DNA of 42,953 nt from positions 1-42,953 of the forward strand of contig VXMH01000018.1 in NCBI GenBank assembly GCA_009841235.1. Direction: 5' to 3'. The translations under genes were made by a program, and so were the position numbers. Shown one piece after another: positions 25,322-33,778 of the stretch (the first letter of the stretch is position 1; every line of letters starts with the position of its first letter). This DNA is from Caldilineaceae bacterium SB0661_bin_32. GTDB taxonomy: Bacteria; Chloroflexota; Anaerolineae; Caldilineales; Caldilineaceae. The notes under the pieces are model-generated. The model saw only the letters and a program-made list of their open reading frames with translations, searched no databases and was not told the DNA's origin.

Positions 25322-25795
25322 TTACTTCACTTTCTTCCCGGCGCGCTTAAGCCTTTGGCGCTGCCGCTCCTCGCCCTCTTCGAATCGCCGTCTTTCCGCT
25401 TCATTCGTCAGTTCGAGCCGCGGCACTTCGGTCGGCATGCCCCTTTCGTCAAGGGCCACGAAAATGTAGTAGGCGCTGTTGGTATGTGAAATCCCACCGG
25501 TCAGCAGGTCCTCCGCCTGGACGATGACCTCGACCTCCATGGAAGTGCGGCCAACATAGGTGATCCGCCCGCGCAACCGCAACAGCTGGCCGACCCGCAC
25601 CGGCTCATGAAAGGCCATGCTGTCGACCGCGACCGTCACCGCAACTCGCCGCGCGTGGCGCGCAGCGGTGATGCCGCCGCATTCGTCGCATAACTTCAGA
25701 ATCACGCCGCCGTGCACGTTGCCAAGCAGGTTGGCGTGCTCGGGATTCATTATTTGGCTGATACGCGTCGTCGAGTCGGCGACAGTCTTGCTCAT
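25322..25795 (-). CDS. Acyl-CoA thioesterase, YciA-like hotdog protein
   Basis: 157 aa hotdog-fold hydrolase of the cytosolic acyl-CoA thioester hydrolase group. The N-terminal block MNPEHANLLGNVHGGVILKL contains the Asn/His/Gly residues typical of the family, and VDSMAFHEPVRVGQLLRL and SAYYIFVALDERG complete the fold. The C-terminal 25 residues are a highly charged helix (RRRFEEGEERQRQRLKR). It releases free CoA from acyl-CoA. No good ribosome binding site is visible before the ATG. Confidence 0.9.
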   Translation of the reverse strand: MSKTVADSTTRISQIMNPEHANLLGNVHGGVILKLCDECGGITAARHARRVAVTVAVDSMAFHEPVRVGQLLRLRGRITYVGRTSMEVEVIVQAEDLLTGGISHTNSAYYIFVALDERGMPTEVPRLELTNEAERRRFEEGEERQRQRLKRAGKKVK

Positions 25796-25848
25796 GGCTT
25801 TTATGCGTAGTGAGCTGACGGCTGAGTGCAGTGCATTGTATCACATTC

Positions 25849-26988
25849 TCAGGCCAGCGCCCGTTCGTAGGCCTCGAGGAGTTGCCGCAGGCTCCGGCTC
25901 CAGGTAAATGAGCGGGCATGCGCCTCTCCGGCAGCGGCCAGCTGGGCCCGCAACTTGGGCTGCGAGGCTAGGCGTGCAATCCCGTCGGCGATGCTCTCGA
26001 CAGATTCGGCATCAACGTAGAGTGCGCCCTCTCCCCCGGCCTCCGGCAGACAGGAGTTGTCCGACGTGAGCACCGGCGTCCCGCAGGCCAGTGCCTCCAG
26101 AATCGGGAGCCCGAACCCCTCGTAAAGTGAAGGATAGGCAAAGAACTCCGCTCCCGAGTAGAGGGCCGGCAGATCAGCGTCGTCCACGAATCCGGGAAAG
26201 TGAACTTCCCGCTCCATTCCCAGCTCTCGCACGGTGGCGAAGATTTCGTCAAATAGCCAGCCTCGTTTTCCCCCAATGACAAGCCGGTGAGGCAGACCTG
26301 AATCCCGGCGGGCGGCGTGGAAGGCGCGAATCAGCCTGGGATAGTTTTTGCGGGGCTCAAGAGTACTCAGAGCGAAAACGTATGGCCCGTCTCCAATAGA
26401 GTACTTCTGACGTGAAGCATGCAGAGTCTCAGGATCTGACACGCGTCGAAAGAAACTGTGGTCGACAGCGCCCTGTACAACGCTGATCCTTCCTTCAAGA
26501 CGCGGCCAGGTCGACTCCAGGTCCTCGGCCGTGTTGCCGCTGTCTGCGATGAGGTGGTCTGCCCGGTTGATGCTGCGGGGCACGACGACATTCAGGTAGT
26601 GATGCAGCGAGGGCATGGCCGCCTGGGGGTAGCGCATGAAGGCCAGGTCGTGTACCGTCAGCAGCTTCCTTCTCGAGCTCACCGGCGCCATAACGAAGTC
26701 GGTCGCGTGAAACAGATCGACGGCGCTCCCGGTCAGCCACTCGACGCGCGGAGCGGGAATGTTGAGGCGGTGCCAGATGCGAGTCAGATTGCGTTCGGAG
26801 ATTCCGGGAAAAGTGTGCAGAGGAAGAGGGCTTGCGGCGCGCTGCTCGGGCGTAACCGTCCCGGCCACAAAAAGCGAAATGTCAAAGCCGGGATTGTGCT
26901 GAACCAGCGCGTCAACCTGCCCGCGAATGATGCGGCCAATGCCTGCTGTCTGCCGCACGGCCGGCGTATAGTCGATGACCAGCTTCAC
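25849..26988 (-). CDS. Glycosyltransferase family 4 protein
   Basis: 379 aa GT-B glycosyltransferase. The C-terminal nucleotide-sugar domain shows STLEPRKNYPRLIRAF and the EX7E-type motif in PSLYEGFGLPILEALACGTPVL. The N-terminal domain opens with KLVIDYTPAV and a Gly-rich GIGRIIRG loop. The start is the GTG at 26988, which overlaps the stop of the gtrA-like gene by four bases (GTGA). Longer in-frame starts fall inside gtrA and are rejected. Third gene of a polysaccharide unit with an O-antigen ligase-like protein and a GtrA protein; it probably transfers a hexose to a lipid-linked glycan. Confidence 0.9.
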   Translation of the reverse strand: MKLVIDYTPAVRQTAGIGRIIRGQVDALVQHNPGFDISLFVAGTVTPEQRAASPLPLHTFPGISERNLTRIWHRLNIPAPRVEWLTGSAVDLFHATDFVMAPVSSRRKLLTVHDLAFMRYPQAAMPSLHHYLNVVVPRSINRADHLIADSGNTAEDLESTWPRLEGRISVVQGAVDHSFFRRVSDPETLHASRQKYSIGDGPYVFALSTLEPRKNYPRLIRAFHAARRDSGLPHRLVIGGKRGWLFDEIFATVRELGMEREVHFPGFVDDADLPALYSGAEFFAYPSLYEGFGLPILEALACGTPVLTSDNSCLPEAGGEGALYVDAESVESIADGIARLASQPKLRAQLAAAGEAHARSFTWSRSLRQLLEAYERALA

Positions 26989-27467
26989 AGCCCTTTGAAG
27001 GTCCACAAACGATTGGCGGCGAAGTTCCAGAAGAGGACGACCCCGATGGCGAAAAGCTTGGCCGAATTGTAACTGACTGTGAAACCCAGGTCGGCACTGG
27101 TCAGCCAGTCGACCCAAAACGGGCGCAGAAGTTCATCAAAGTATTCAAAGACAATCTTGTTGATTCCGAGACCCACGACGCTGACCAGAGCGAATTTTGC
27201 CATCTGTCGCCGCGTATTTTGGATTCGACTCTCTGGGTAAGTCCACCAGCGGTTGAGAAGGAAGTTCTGAAGAACGGCCGCGCAGAAGCCGAAGGAGTTG
27301 GCAATGCTTGAAGAGAAGCCCGCGAATACGATGAGCAGGTTCAGTATCGTGAAGTCCGTTACCGCTCCAAGCGCGCCGACAATGGAAAATTTGACAAACC
27401 TTTGCGTCTCTTTACGTCTACTACTTCCCATAATCGGGAGTTTGGCCTGGCTCAAGTGTGTCTCCAT
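26985..27467 (-). CDS. GtrA-family membrane protein
   Basis: 160 aa with four membrane segments (about 28-46, 50-70, 90-110 and 125-150). FVKFSIVGALGAVTDFTILNLL near the N-terminus and FWNFAANRLWTFKG at the C-terminus are the family signatures. GtrA proteins are thought to flip polyprenyl-phosphate-linked sugars across the membrane. It starts five bases after the O-antigen ligase stop and overlaps the glycosyltransferase start, so all three are one unit. The start could also be the internal ATG at residue 13. Confidence 0.88.
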   Translation of the reverse strand: METHLSQAKLPIMGSSRRKETQRFVKFSIVGALGAVTDFTILNLLIVFAGFSSSIANSFGFCAAVLQNFLLNRWWTYPESRIQNTRRQMAKFALVSVVGLGINKIVFEYFDELLRPFWVDWLTSADLGFTVSYNSAKLFAIGVVLFWNFAANRLWTFKGL

Positions 27468-27472
27468 ATCGC

Positions 27473-29029
27473 CTAAGTGTCGTTGCCGTCAGCCAGCGCC
27501 GCCGCGGCGCCAAGCCACAGGGCGACATGCAAATAGATCCCCTGGACGTAAAGATTGTCAAACAGGTGATGTACCGAAAGATGGACGATCACGCCTAAGA
27601 CGCCGACAAGGAGGGCTGCGCTCCAGGCCATCGAAGGAATGGGCCCCTCGTTCAACGATATTGAACTGCCCTGGGGGTCAACCCCCTCCCATCTTCCCCG
27701 CAGTATTCGCCTGCGCATGCAAACAAGCCAGACGACCACGCCAGCCCACAGCGCCAGATAAGCGAACATCCCAATAAGCCCGTTCTCGGCAAGTACGTTC
27801 AGATATGTATTGTGGGCGTGCCCCAGCGGATCTTCCCATCGAGCCAGTCGCACTTGCGGGTAGACGGCCGCGTAGTTGCCCGGGCCCACGCCAAGCCAGG
27901 GCGACATCTCCCACATCCGCAGGGCAGCGATCCAGTGGGCCAGACGTTCGATGATAGAAAAATTGTTATCTGTTACAGGTTGTTGAACGATATCCCACAT
28001 GCCGGTCCCAAGATAGGCAGGCAGATCGGCTAATCGGTCGGTCAGGGAGCTGGGAATGTAGCGGTATGTGATTGGCCCCAGCAGCATCACAACGCCCGCC
28101 GCGGCGAGCGCAGCCCCCTGGACCGTCCGTCCCCCTTGAACGAAGAGGACAACCGCCAGACCGGCGGCAGCGCCAATCCAGCCGCCCCGACTCCAACTCG
28201 CCAGGAGCCCAACTGCAATTATGGCGGCAGCCCCCCCATAAGCGCCCGTACCCGCAAGAACCTGGCGCAAGCTCCTACCCTTTCTTCTCAAAATCGAGGT
28301 GAAATTTAAGAGAAAAAGGGCTGCCGCCACCGGCAAAGTCAATCCCAGGTACCCGGCAAACGGATTTGGCTGGCCGAATGTTCCCGCCGCTCGCATGAAT
28401 CGGTCCAGCAACAGAAAGTTGGGCGGACCGATGCGGAAAACAAACTGGAAAATGCCGAGTGCGGCCTGCAGTACGCCGCCGGCCAAAAGACCCCAAACGA
28501 GCCAGCGTATCTGTCGCTGCGTCAGTGCCTCCCGGACCAGAAGAACCGCCACAAGCATCTGCAGCCACTTGATTACGCCTTCGACTGCTTCTTGCAGGTC
28601 TATCGCATTTGAAAAGGAGAGCAGAAGCGCAAACAGATACAGGACAAACAGAATCGGCAGCGGGCCCGATGTAAGGCGAAGCCGGCCCTTCCGCACACCG
28701 TCAACAAACCACAGCAGCACCGCAGTCCCAAGCATCAGGTCGGCCAGGCTGATTGGACCCCTTTTGAGTGCGCTGGCGAAGGGGAGCGCGACGGCAAGCC
28801 CCGGCCAGATCAGGTGCGGGAATCGCAGCAGCAGTACGCCCCCGCCGCCGGCCGCAACTGCAGCGGCCGCCCAGAGCAGCGGCAGCTCGGCCAGCAGCCA
28901 AGCCAGGACCACCAGCCCGACTATCGCAGCCGCAGTGCGAACCTGCCGGCCGGAGGCATACGGCAGACCGGTCGGCGGACCCGGCAGGCCGCCGGTCAGA
29001 GTCGGCTTGATTGTCCGGCCCAACCCCAT
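27473..29029 (-). CDS. O-antigen ligase/polymerase family (Wzy_C) membrane protein
   Basis: 518 aa with about a dozen membrane helices. The large periplasmic loop and the short block with MWEMSPWLGVGPGNYAAVYPQVR followed by GHAHNTYLNVLAENGLIGMFAYL is the Wzy_C signature, including the conserved His-rich AHNTYL segment. It polymerises or ligates surface glycan repeat units. GAGGA lies about 11 bases before the ATG. First gene of the O-ligase, GtrA, glycosyltransferase unit and just downstream of the tRNA-Ser terminator, so it must have its own promoter. A TATAAC (29053-29058) lies 24 bases before the ATG but without a -35 box. Confidence 0.88.
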   Translation of the reverse strand: MGLGRTIKPTLTGGLPGPPTGLPYASGRQVRTAAAIVGLVVLAWLLAELPLLWAAAAVAAGGGGVLLLRFPHLIWPGLAVALPFASALKRGPISLADLMLGTAVLLWFVDGVRKGRLRLTSGPLPILFVLYLFALLLSFSNAIDLQEAVEGVIKWLQMLVAVLLVREALTQRQIRWLVWGLLAGGVLQAALGIFQFVFRIGPPNFLLLDRFMRAAGTFGQPNPFAGYLGLTLPVAAALFLLNFTSILRRKGRSLRQVLAGTGAYGGAAAIIAVGLLASWSRGGWIGAAAGLAVVLFVQGGRTVQGAALAAAGVVMLLGPITYRYIPSSLTDRLADLPAYLGTGMWDIVQQPVTDNNFSIIERLAHWIAALRMWEMSPWLGVGPGNYAAVYPQVRLARWEDPLGHAHNTYLNVLAENGLIGMFAYLALWAGVVVWLVCMRRRILRGRWEGVDPQGSSISLNEGPIPSMAWSAALLVGVLGVIVHLSVHHLFDNLYVQGIYLHVALWLGAAAALADGNDT

Positions 29030-29112
29030 ACCTGCGATCCTCTTTCTTGACTGTTATACAATTCACCCCGTTGGAAACCGGCGAGAGATCCTGACAATTC
29101 CAACTCTCTGAT

Positions 29113-29146
29113 CAAAGAAAATTCCCGGACACACGATGCCCGGGAA
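29113..29146 (-). terminator. Intrinsic terminator after tRNA-Ser
   Basis: On the minus strand TTCCCGG (29140-29146) pairs with CCGGGAA (29122-29128) around an 11-base loop, followed by TTTTCTTT (29114-29121). It ends the tRNA transcript seven bases after the mature 3' end, and separates it from the O-antigen ligase gene. Confidence 0.85.
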
Positions 29147-29150
29147 CCGA

Positions 29151-29239
<89 letters not shown>

Positions 29240-29240
29240 C

Positions 29241-29274
29241 AAAAACTGCCCGCGCCGGGCAGGCCCGGCACGGG
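29241..29274 (-). terminator. Terminator-like hairpin inside the tRNA-Ser leader
   Basis: On the minus strand, arms 29263-29274 and 29249-29260 form a 12-bp stem with one G-U pair, followed three bases later by TTTTT (29241-29245) and then directly by the tRNA 5' end. It lies between the tRNA promoter and the mature tRNA. It has the form of an intrinsic terminator or attenuator, but could instead be a processing signal. Confidence 0.65.
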
Positions 29275-29276
29275 AA

Positions 29277-29306
29277 ATCCTAGCACATTCTCTAACCTCT
29301 GTACAA
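29277..29306 (-). promoter_or_regulatory. Promoter of tRNA-Ser
   Basis: TTGTAC (29301-29306) and TAGGAT (29277-29282) are 18 bases apart on the minus strand, with an extended -10 (TGC immediately before TAGGAT). Predicted start near 29270, about 30 bases before the mature tRNA. Confidence 0.65.
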
Positions 29307-29391
29307 CTCTTCGACGAATCGTTAGTCCTGGAAACAGTTCACGGACACTCTCGATTCGATCGCTGAACGCGCATTCTGCAAGCGCCCGCTC

Positions 29392-30087
29392 TCAAAGCAG
29401 AGCTTCAGCCAACTGAGTGAAGTCGGCCACTGTCAACGCCGGCTGGAAGGGCGAATCCTCGACCGGCAGCCCGTAACGGTCCACATACGCCGCTTGGAAA
29501 CCGCATGCGCGCGCGCCCACGCAGTCAAAGGCATTGGCCGATACCATCAGGCACTGGTGGACCTCCAGGCCAAGCAGATGGGCGGCCCGCCGGTATACGC
29601 CGGGATGGGGCTTGAACGCGCCGTTGCCGGTGGCGGATATTACATCGTCAAATGGGAAATGCACTCGATTCTCGACCAGATGATCCAGGAAATGGGGATC
29701 TCCGTTGGAAAGAACAACCAGTCGATAGCGGTCGCGCAACTGCGCCAGCGCCGGAACAACCTCAGGAAAAGGGGAGAGCCCCTGCCAAGCCGCCATCAAC
29801 TCCCGTATGCGTTGCTCTGTCGGCTCCAACTGGTTCATCCGCAATACGTAGTGCAACGCACGCCGCACCGTTTCGAGATAGCCGGCGTGGCCCACCATCA
29901 TAATCGTGTCCTGGTACTGCTCCAGTCGTTGACGAGTCCGCCACTGATCCCAGAAGGTTTCCGGCGATCTGCCCGGCGCGTCCCTTTCGAGGAGTTCAGT
30001 GATGGCCGGCCTCAGACTTCCACCCAGATCCAGGATCGTGCCGAAGAGGTCAAATGTCAGCGCGACGGCGCCGTCGGTCGGGCCCAT
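29392..30087 (-). CDS. HAD-superfamily hydrolase, L-2-haloacid dehalogenase type
   Basis: 231 aa. Motif I is FDLFGTILD with the nucleophilic Asp but no second Asp, matching the haloacid dehalogenase type II branch rather than phosphatases. Motif II is LSNGDP, the Lys of motif III is in AFKPHPGVY, and motif IV reads SANAFDCVGARACGF, very close to the dehalogenase consensus. It may release halide from a 2-haloacid or act on another small acid. AGAGGAG precedes the ATG by six bases. It follows the LarA-like gene by 18 bases. Confidence 0.85.
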   Translation of the reverse strand: MGPTDGAVALTFDLFGTILDLGGSLRPAITELLERDAPGRSPETFWDQWRTRQRLEQYQDTIMMVGHAGYLETVRRALHYVLRMNQLEPTEQRIRELMAAWQGLSPFPEVVPALAQLRDRYRLVVLSNGDPHFLDHLVENRVHFPFDDVISATGNGAFKPHPGVYRRAAHLLGLEVHQCLMVSANAFDCVGARACGFQAAYVDRYGLPVEDSPFQPALTVADFTQLAEALL

Positions 30088-30105
30088 GGATTCTCCTCTA
30101 TGGCA

Positions 30106-31338
30106 TCAAGAGACGATCTGCTCCGTTGCCGGTGGCTGCAGCGCTCCGTCCGCGGTGAACCCGACAAACTGCAGAGATCCAACATCCGTAAGAGCGGGTA
30201 TTTCGCCGGCTTCTGCCAACAGTGCCGGCGACAACCACAGTGTATCCAGTTCAAGCGTGTTCCGGATCCAGACGACGCGCGCCGAGCCGGCATCCTTGCC
30301 CATCAACCCGGTCTCGATGACCTCCCGGTCGGACGGCAGTACGACAGGTTGCTTTGCGGCCGCGAAGTTGCCGGCAGTCAGGCAGTTCGTATAGGTGGCG
30401 TGCCAGTCGATCTTGGCCCGCAACCGTTCAGGGATGAGATCGGCCAGGCCGACACCGGACGCATTGCCGTGGCTGCCGGCCGTCAGATCCAGGACCGCCA
30501 GAACGCGAAAGTTCGGCTCTCTCGGACCGCCGTTGCGCCGCCACATGCCGATGATGTTGGTATCCATGCCCGTGCCGCTTATGTTCTTGCCCATCTCCTG
30601 AACGATCAACAGATCGAGGTCGTCAAAGGGAATGGACGGTTGCAATGCCTTCGCCTTCCGCAACAACGCCGGCTCCTCTTCAAATATCCTTTCACCCGCC
30701 AGGACCGCAATCTCCGCGGGCTCGTGGCGGCCGTTCTCGACGATCGCGACGCCGGCGACGACCGGCATCGTCTTCAGAATGACCTGCGCAGCCCGGGGAA
30801 TCGCAGTTACGGCGTCGTGGGCATGGAGCGTCGCCGCACCTTTCCTTTTCCCCAGTCCGATCGTCATGATTTTGCAGAGACCGCTTTCGTGGTCCGCGCG
30901 AAATGCAGTGTGGGCCTTGACACGATTGACAGGAATCACCGCATCGGCCTCGGCCGCGTGTCGATCCCAGTAGACCGGCATGCCGGCCGCTTCGCCAATC
31001 TGCTTCACCTCCAGGCTGCTGTGAATGGGGACGCCTAAATCTGCCATTCCATATCCGACGAGGACGGCATGTTGACCTTCGGCCGTGCCCCCGCCGTGGC
31101 TGCCCATTGCCGGGACGAGAAACGGCTCCGCCCCCAGTGACTTCAATGTCTCGACAACGGCCTGCACCACTTCCCTGTAGCAGGAGATTCCCCGGCTGCC
31201 TACGGCCACCGCCACTCGCATTCCAGGCCGCACCCGCTCAGACAGTGCTACCGCGTTAAGACCGTTCCATACGGCGGCAGACACATTCTCTACCTGCTGT
31301 TCAGAAACCGACTGCCGCACCGGCGCGAGTTGAATCAT
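30106..31338 (-). CDS. Lactate racemase-domain (LarA-like, DUF2088) protein
   Basis: 410 aa. N-terminal region RVAVAVGSRGISCYREVV and VPAMGSHGGGTAEGQ match the LarA N-domain (nucleotide/phosphate loop, Gly-rich). VNRVKAHTAFRADHESGLCKIMTIGLGKRKGA and the TGMDTNIIG block fit LarA-like racemases of 2-hydroxyacids. True LarA needs the nickel-pincer nucleotide cofactor made by LarB, LarC and LarE; none of those genes is nearby, so cofactor use here is uncertain. GGAGG precedes the ATG by five bases. It lies 25 bases after prfB in the same transcript direction. Confidence 0.8.
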   Translation of the reverse strand: MIQLAPVRQSVSEQQVENVSAAVWNGLNAVALSERVRPGMRVAVAVGSRGISCYREVVQAVVETLKSLGAEPFLVPAMGSHGGGTAEGQHAVLVGYGMADLGVPIHSSLEVKQIGEAAGMPVYWDRHAAEADAVIPVNRVKAHTAFRADHESGLCKIMTIGLGKRKGAATLHAHDAVTAIPRAAQVILKTMPVVAGVAIVENGRHEPAEIAVLAGERIFEEEPALLRKAKALQPSIPFDDLDLLIVQEMGKNISGTGMDTNIIGMWRRNGGPREPNFRVLAVLDLTAGSHGNASGVGLADLIPERLRAKIDWHATYTNCLTAGNFAAAKQPVVLPSDREVIETGLMGKDAGSARVVWIRNTLELDTLWLSPALLAEAGEIPALTDVGSLQFVGFTADGALQPPATEQIVS

Positions 31339-31363
31339 GGATACCTCCGTGGAGCGAATCTAC

Positions 31364-32456
31364 CTAAGTTCCTACCTGACCCTTCAACCATGCCTCGATA
31401 AACTGGTCCAAGTCACCATCCAGGACCGTCTGCGGCGAGGCGGTCTCCACTTCTGTGCGCAGGTCCTTCACCATCTGATAGGGATGCAGGACATAGGAGC
31501 GGATCTGGCTGCCGAAGTCGGCCTGGACATTCTCGCCTTTAAGGCGGGCCTTTTCAGCAGCGATCTTTTCCTGCTCGATGGCATAGAGCTTCCCCCGCAA
31601 AATCCTCATCGCGATTTCCCGGTTCTGCGTCTGGCTGCGCTCATTCTGGCATGATACGACAATGCCTGTCGGCATATGGTGGAGGCGAACTGCCGTCGCG
31701 TTCTTCTGCACGCTCTGGCCTCCGGCCCCACTGGACAGGAAGACATCCATTCGAATGTCGTTTTGTGCAATTTCGATTTCGATGTCTTCGTCAATGATCG
31801 GCATGACCTCAAGCTTGGCAAAGGAAGTATGACGCCTGTTGCCGGCGTCGAACGGGCTGAGCCGTACAAGCCGGTGTGTGCCCCGCTCCGCTTGAAGGTA
31901 GCCGTATGCGTAGGATCCGTCCACTGTGATCGTAACGCTCTTGATGCCGGCCTCTTCCCCCTGGGTCATGTCGGTGATTTCTGTCGTGTAGCCCTTCTTC
32001 TCTGCCCAGCGCAAGTACATGCGTTGTAACATCGCCGCCCAGTCCTGCGCCTCGGTACCGCCGGCCCCGGCATGAATGCTGATGATTGCTCCGCCCGCGT
32101 CATACTTTCCATTGAGCGCCAGCGTGAATTCGCGTCTTTCCAACTCCTCATCCAATGAGCTGGCCTCACCGTCCAACTCCGCCAGCAACTCCGCGTCGTC
32201 ATCCGCCATCTCCGCCAGGTCGAGTGCGTCTTGCGTCCGCTGACTCAACCCATCCCAGACTCCGATCTGTTCCTGCAGGGCGTTCAACTCCTGCATCTTC
32301 TGCTGGGCGGCCCTCTGATCGTCCCAAAAATCGGGCGCTATTGACGCCTCTTCCAGTGCTTTTGCCTGTGCGACCTTGTCCGGCAGGTCAAAGCCGCCTC
32401 CGTATCGTGTCGACCCGCTCCGCAAGCAGATGAAGTCTGTCTGTTAACTCGCCCAT
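31364..32456 (-). CDS. prfB: Peptide chain release factor 2, with +1 programmed frameshift
   Basis: RF2 ends translation at UAA and UGA. The reading begins at ATG 32456 (GGAG ten bases upstream), runs 22 codons, and meets an in-frame TGA at 32388-32390. The site is CTT TGA C (32387-32393), preceded by the internal Shine-Dalgarno-like CGGAGG, exactly the classical RF2 autoregulatory signal. A +1 shift reads CTT GAC and continues to the stop at 31364, total about 363 aa. The tripeptide anticodon SPF is at about 200-202 and the GGQ peptidyl-hydrolysis motif at about 245-247. When RF2 is scarce the shift is favoured, so expression is self-regulating. It sits between ftsY and a LarA-like gene. Confidence 0.96.
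32387..32402 (-). promoter_or_regulatory. prfB programmed +1 frameshift site
   Basis: On the minus strand the slippery CTT TGA C (32387-32393) sits three bases after the Shine-Dalgarno-like CGGAGG (about 32397-32402). The TGA is the codon RF2 itself recognises, which makes the site an autoregulatory switch. Confidence 0.95.
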
Positions 32457-32559
32457 GCGTCCCTATCTCCTTCGATGATATTGGATGGCATTCTGAAGCC
32501 TCCGCTGGCCCCAGCATTCAGGACACTCGTAGTCCGCCACTAAAGAGGCGTCGGCCCCA

Positions 32560-33510
32560 CTATTCTCCCAAAAGCCCTTCTACAAACGTCACCGGCTCGA
32601 ACTCGGCCAGGTCATCAAGCTTTTCCCCCGTGCCAACGAAACGCACGGGGATCCCCAGCTGCTTCTTGATGTTAAGAACCGCGCCTCCCTTGGCAGTGCT
32701 GTCCAACTTGGTCAATATGATACCGGTTACGCCGGACGCCTCCTCAAAACCTTTCGCCTGCAATATGGCGTTCTGTCCCGTAGAAGCGTCCAGCACCAGC
32801 AAAGTCTCGTGCGGCGCCCTGTGGACCTGTTTCGCAGCCACTCGGCGCATCTTCTCCAACTCCTGCATGAGATTGAACCTGTTCTGCAACCTGCCGGCCG
32901 TGTCGGTGATAAGCAAGTCGGCATTTCGGCTCTCCTGACTTGCCCGTATTGCGTCGAAAAGCACCGCTGCCGGGTCGGACCCGGGCGCCTGCGCGATGAC
33001 GTCTACGCCCGCCCGTTCTCCCCAGATCTGGAGCTGATCGATGGCCGCCGCCCGGAAAGTATCACCCGCGGCAAGTACGACTCTCTTGCCCTTCTCCTTG
33101 TACCGCAACGCCAGTTTTCCAATCGTCGTGGTCTTGCCCGATCCGTTCACGCCAACGACCAGCACAACAGTCAGAATGCGCGGTTCCTCTATCTGTAACG
33201 GTTCCTCAGCCTCCAACAGCTTCACCATCTCCTGCTTCAGGATCAGGTAGGCATCCTCACTGCGTCTAACCCCTTCTTGCTGCACGCGTTCGCGCGTGGA
33301 TTCAACGAGTTCGACCGTAGTGTCCATCCCGACGTCGGCTACGATCAGTGCCTCCTCCAGCTCCTCCCACAGTGCATCACTGACCTCATTCTCCTGAAAA
33401 ATCGAACCGATCTGACTAAAGATTCCCGACCGGGTCTTTTGCAGGCTTTCCTCAATTCGTACATCGTCCGCCGTCTTCTCTTCCCGGCGGCCAAATAAGC
33501 GCCTGAGCAC
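32560..33510 (-). CDS. ftsY: Signal recognition particle receptor FtsY
   Basis: 316 aa, made essentially of the N and G domains with only a short N-terminal region, so no long acidic A domain as in E. coli. GTPase motifs: GVNGSGKT (about 120-127), DTAGR, and TKLD. It docks the Ffh ribonucleoprotein at the membrane for cotranslational targeting. The GTG at 33510 is chosen over an upstream start because AGGAG lies 8 bases before it. An extended -10 promoter lies at 33555-33563. Ffh itself is in this window at 40.4 kb. Confidence 0.95.
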   Translation of the reverse strand: MLRRLFGRREEKTADDVRIEESLQKTRSGIFSQIGSIFQENEVSDALWEELEEALIVADVGMDTTVELVESTRERVQQEGVRRSEDAYLILKQEMVKLLEAEEPLQIEEPRILTVVLVVGVNGSGKTTTIGKLALRYKEKGKRVVLAAGDTFRAAAIDQLQIWGERAGVDVIAQAPGSDPAAVLFDAIRASQESRNADLLITDTAGRLQNRFNLMQELEKMRRVAAKQVHRAPHETLLVLDASTGQNAILQAKGFEEASGVTGIILTKLDSTAKGGAVLNIKKQLGIPVRFVGTGEKLDDLAEFEPVTFVEGLLGE

Positions 33511-33554
33511 GTGTGAGTCTCCTGAGATTGGCTTTGCGGGCGGTTCACGAGGCA

Positions 33555-33563
33555 ATTATAGCA
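33555..33563 (-). promoter_or_regulatory. Extended -10 promoter of ftsY
   Basis: TGCTATAAT on the minus strand, a perfect -10 (TATAAT, 33555-33560) with the TGn extension (33561-33563). The -35 region is poor, as is usual for extended -10 promoters. Start near 33548 gives a leader of about 38 bases. Confidence 0.6.
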
Positions 33564-33663
33564 CGGGCGGGAACGATAGAAAGAACATCTACCCCAAACG
33601 CCTCCGTCTACGGAAAGGGTCTACGAAGTGCAGGCAGAACGGCAATCAAACTTGAATCCTGTG

Positions 33664-33694
33664 TTGGCAGGATTGGGTCTTCTGCCTGTATACT
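33664..33694 (+). promoter_or_regulatory. Candidate promoter of the dGTPase-like gene
   Basis: TTGGCA (33664-33669) and TATACT (33689-33694) on the plus strand; spacing is 19, longer than ideal. It lies about 85 bases ahead of the start at 33779. Confidence 0.45.
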
Positions 33695-33778
33695 GAGTTT
33701 AGTGGGAAGTTCTCGTTTTGCAGGACAGTTTTGGAGAATCTCAGACAGCCTCGATCCCCTGCAGCCTCAGGCAAAACG

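Noticed and set aside
26989..27117. Upstream extension of the glycosyltransferase frame
   Set aside because: It lies wholly inside the gtrA-like gene in another frame. The GTG at 26988 forms the expected GTGA overlap.
29494..31038. Long plus-strand open frame of 514 codons opposite the HAD and LarA-like genes
   Set aside because: It crosses two well-supported minus-strand genes and shows no recognisable domain. It is a shadow frame.
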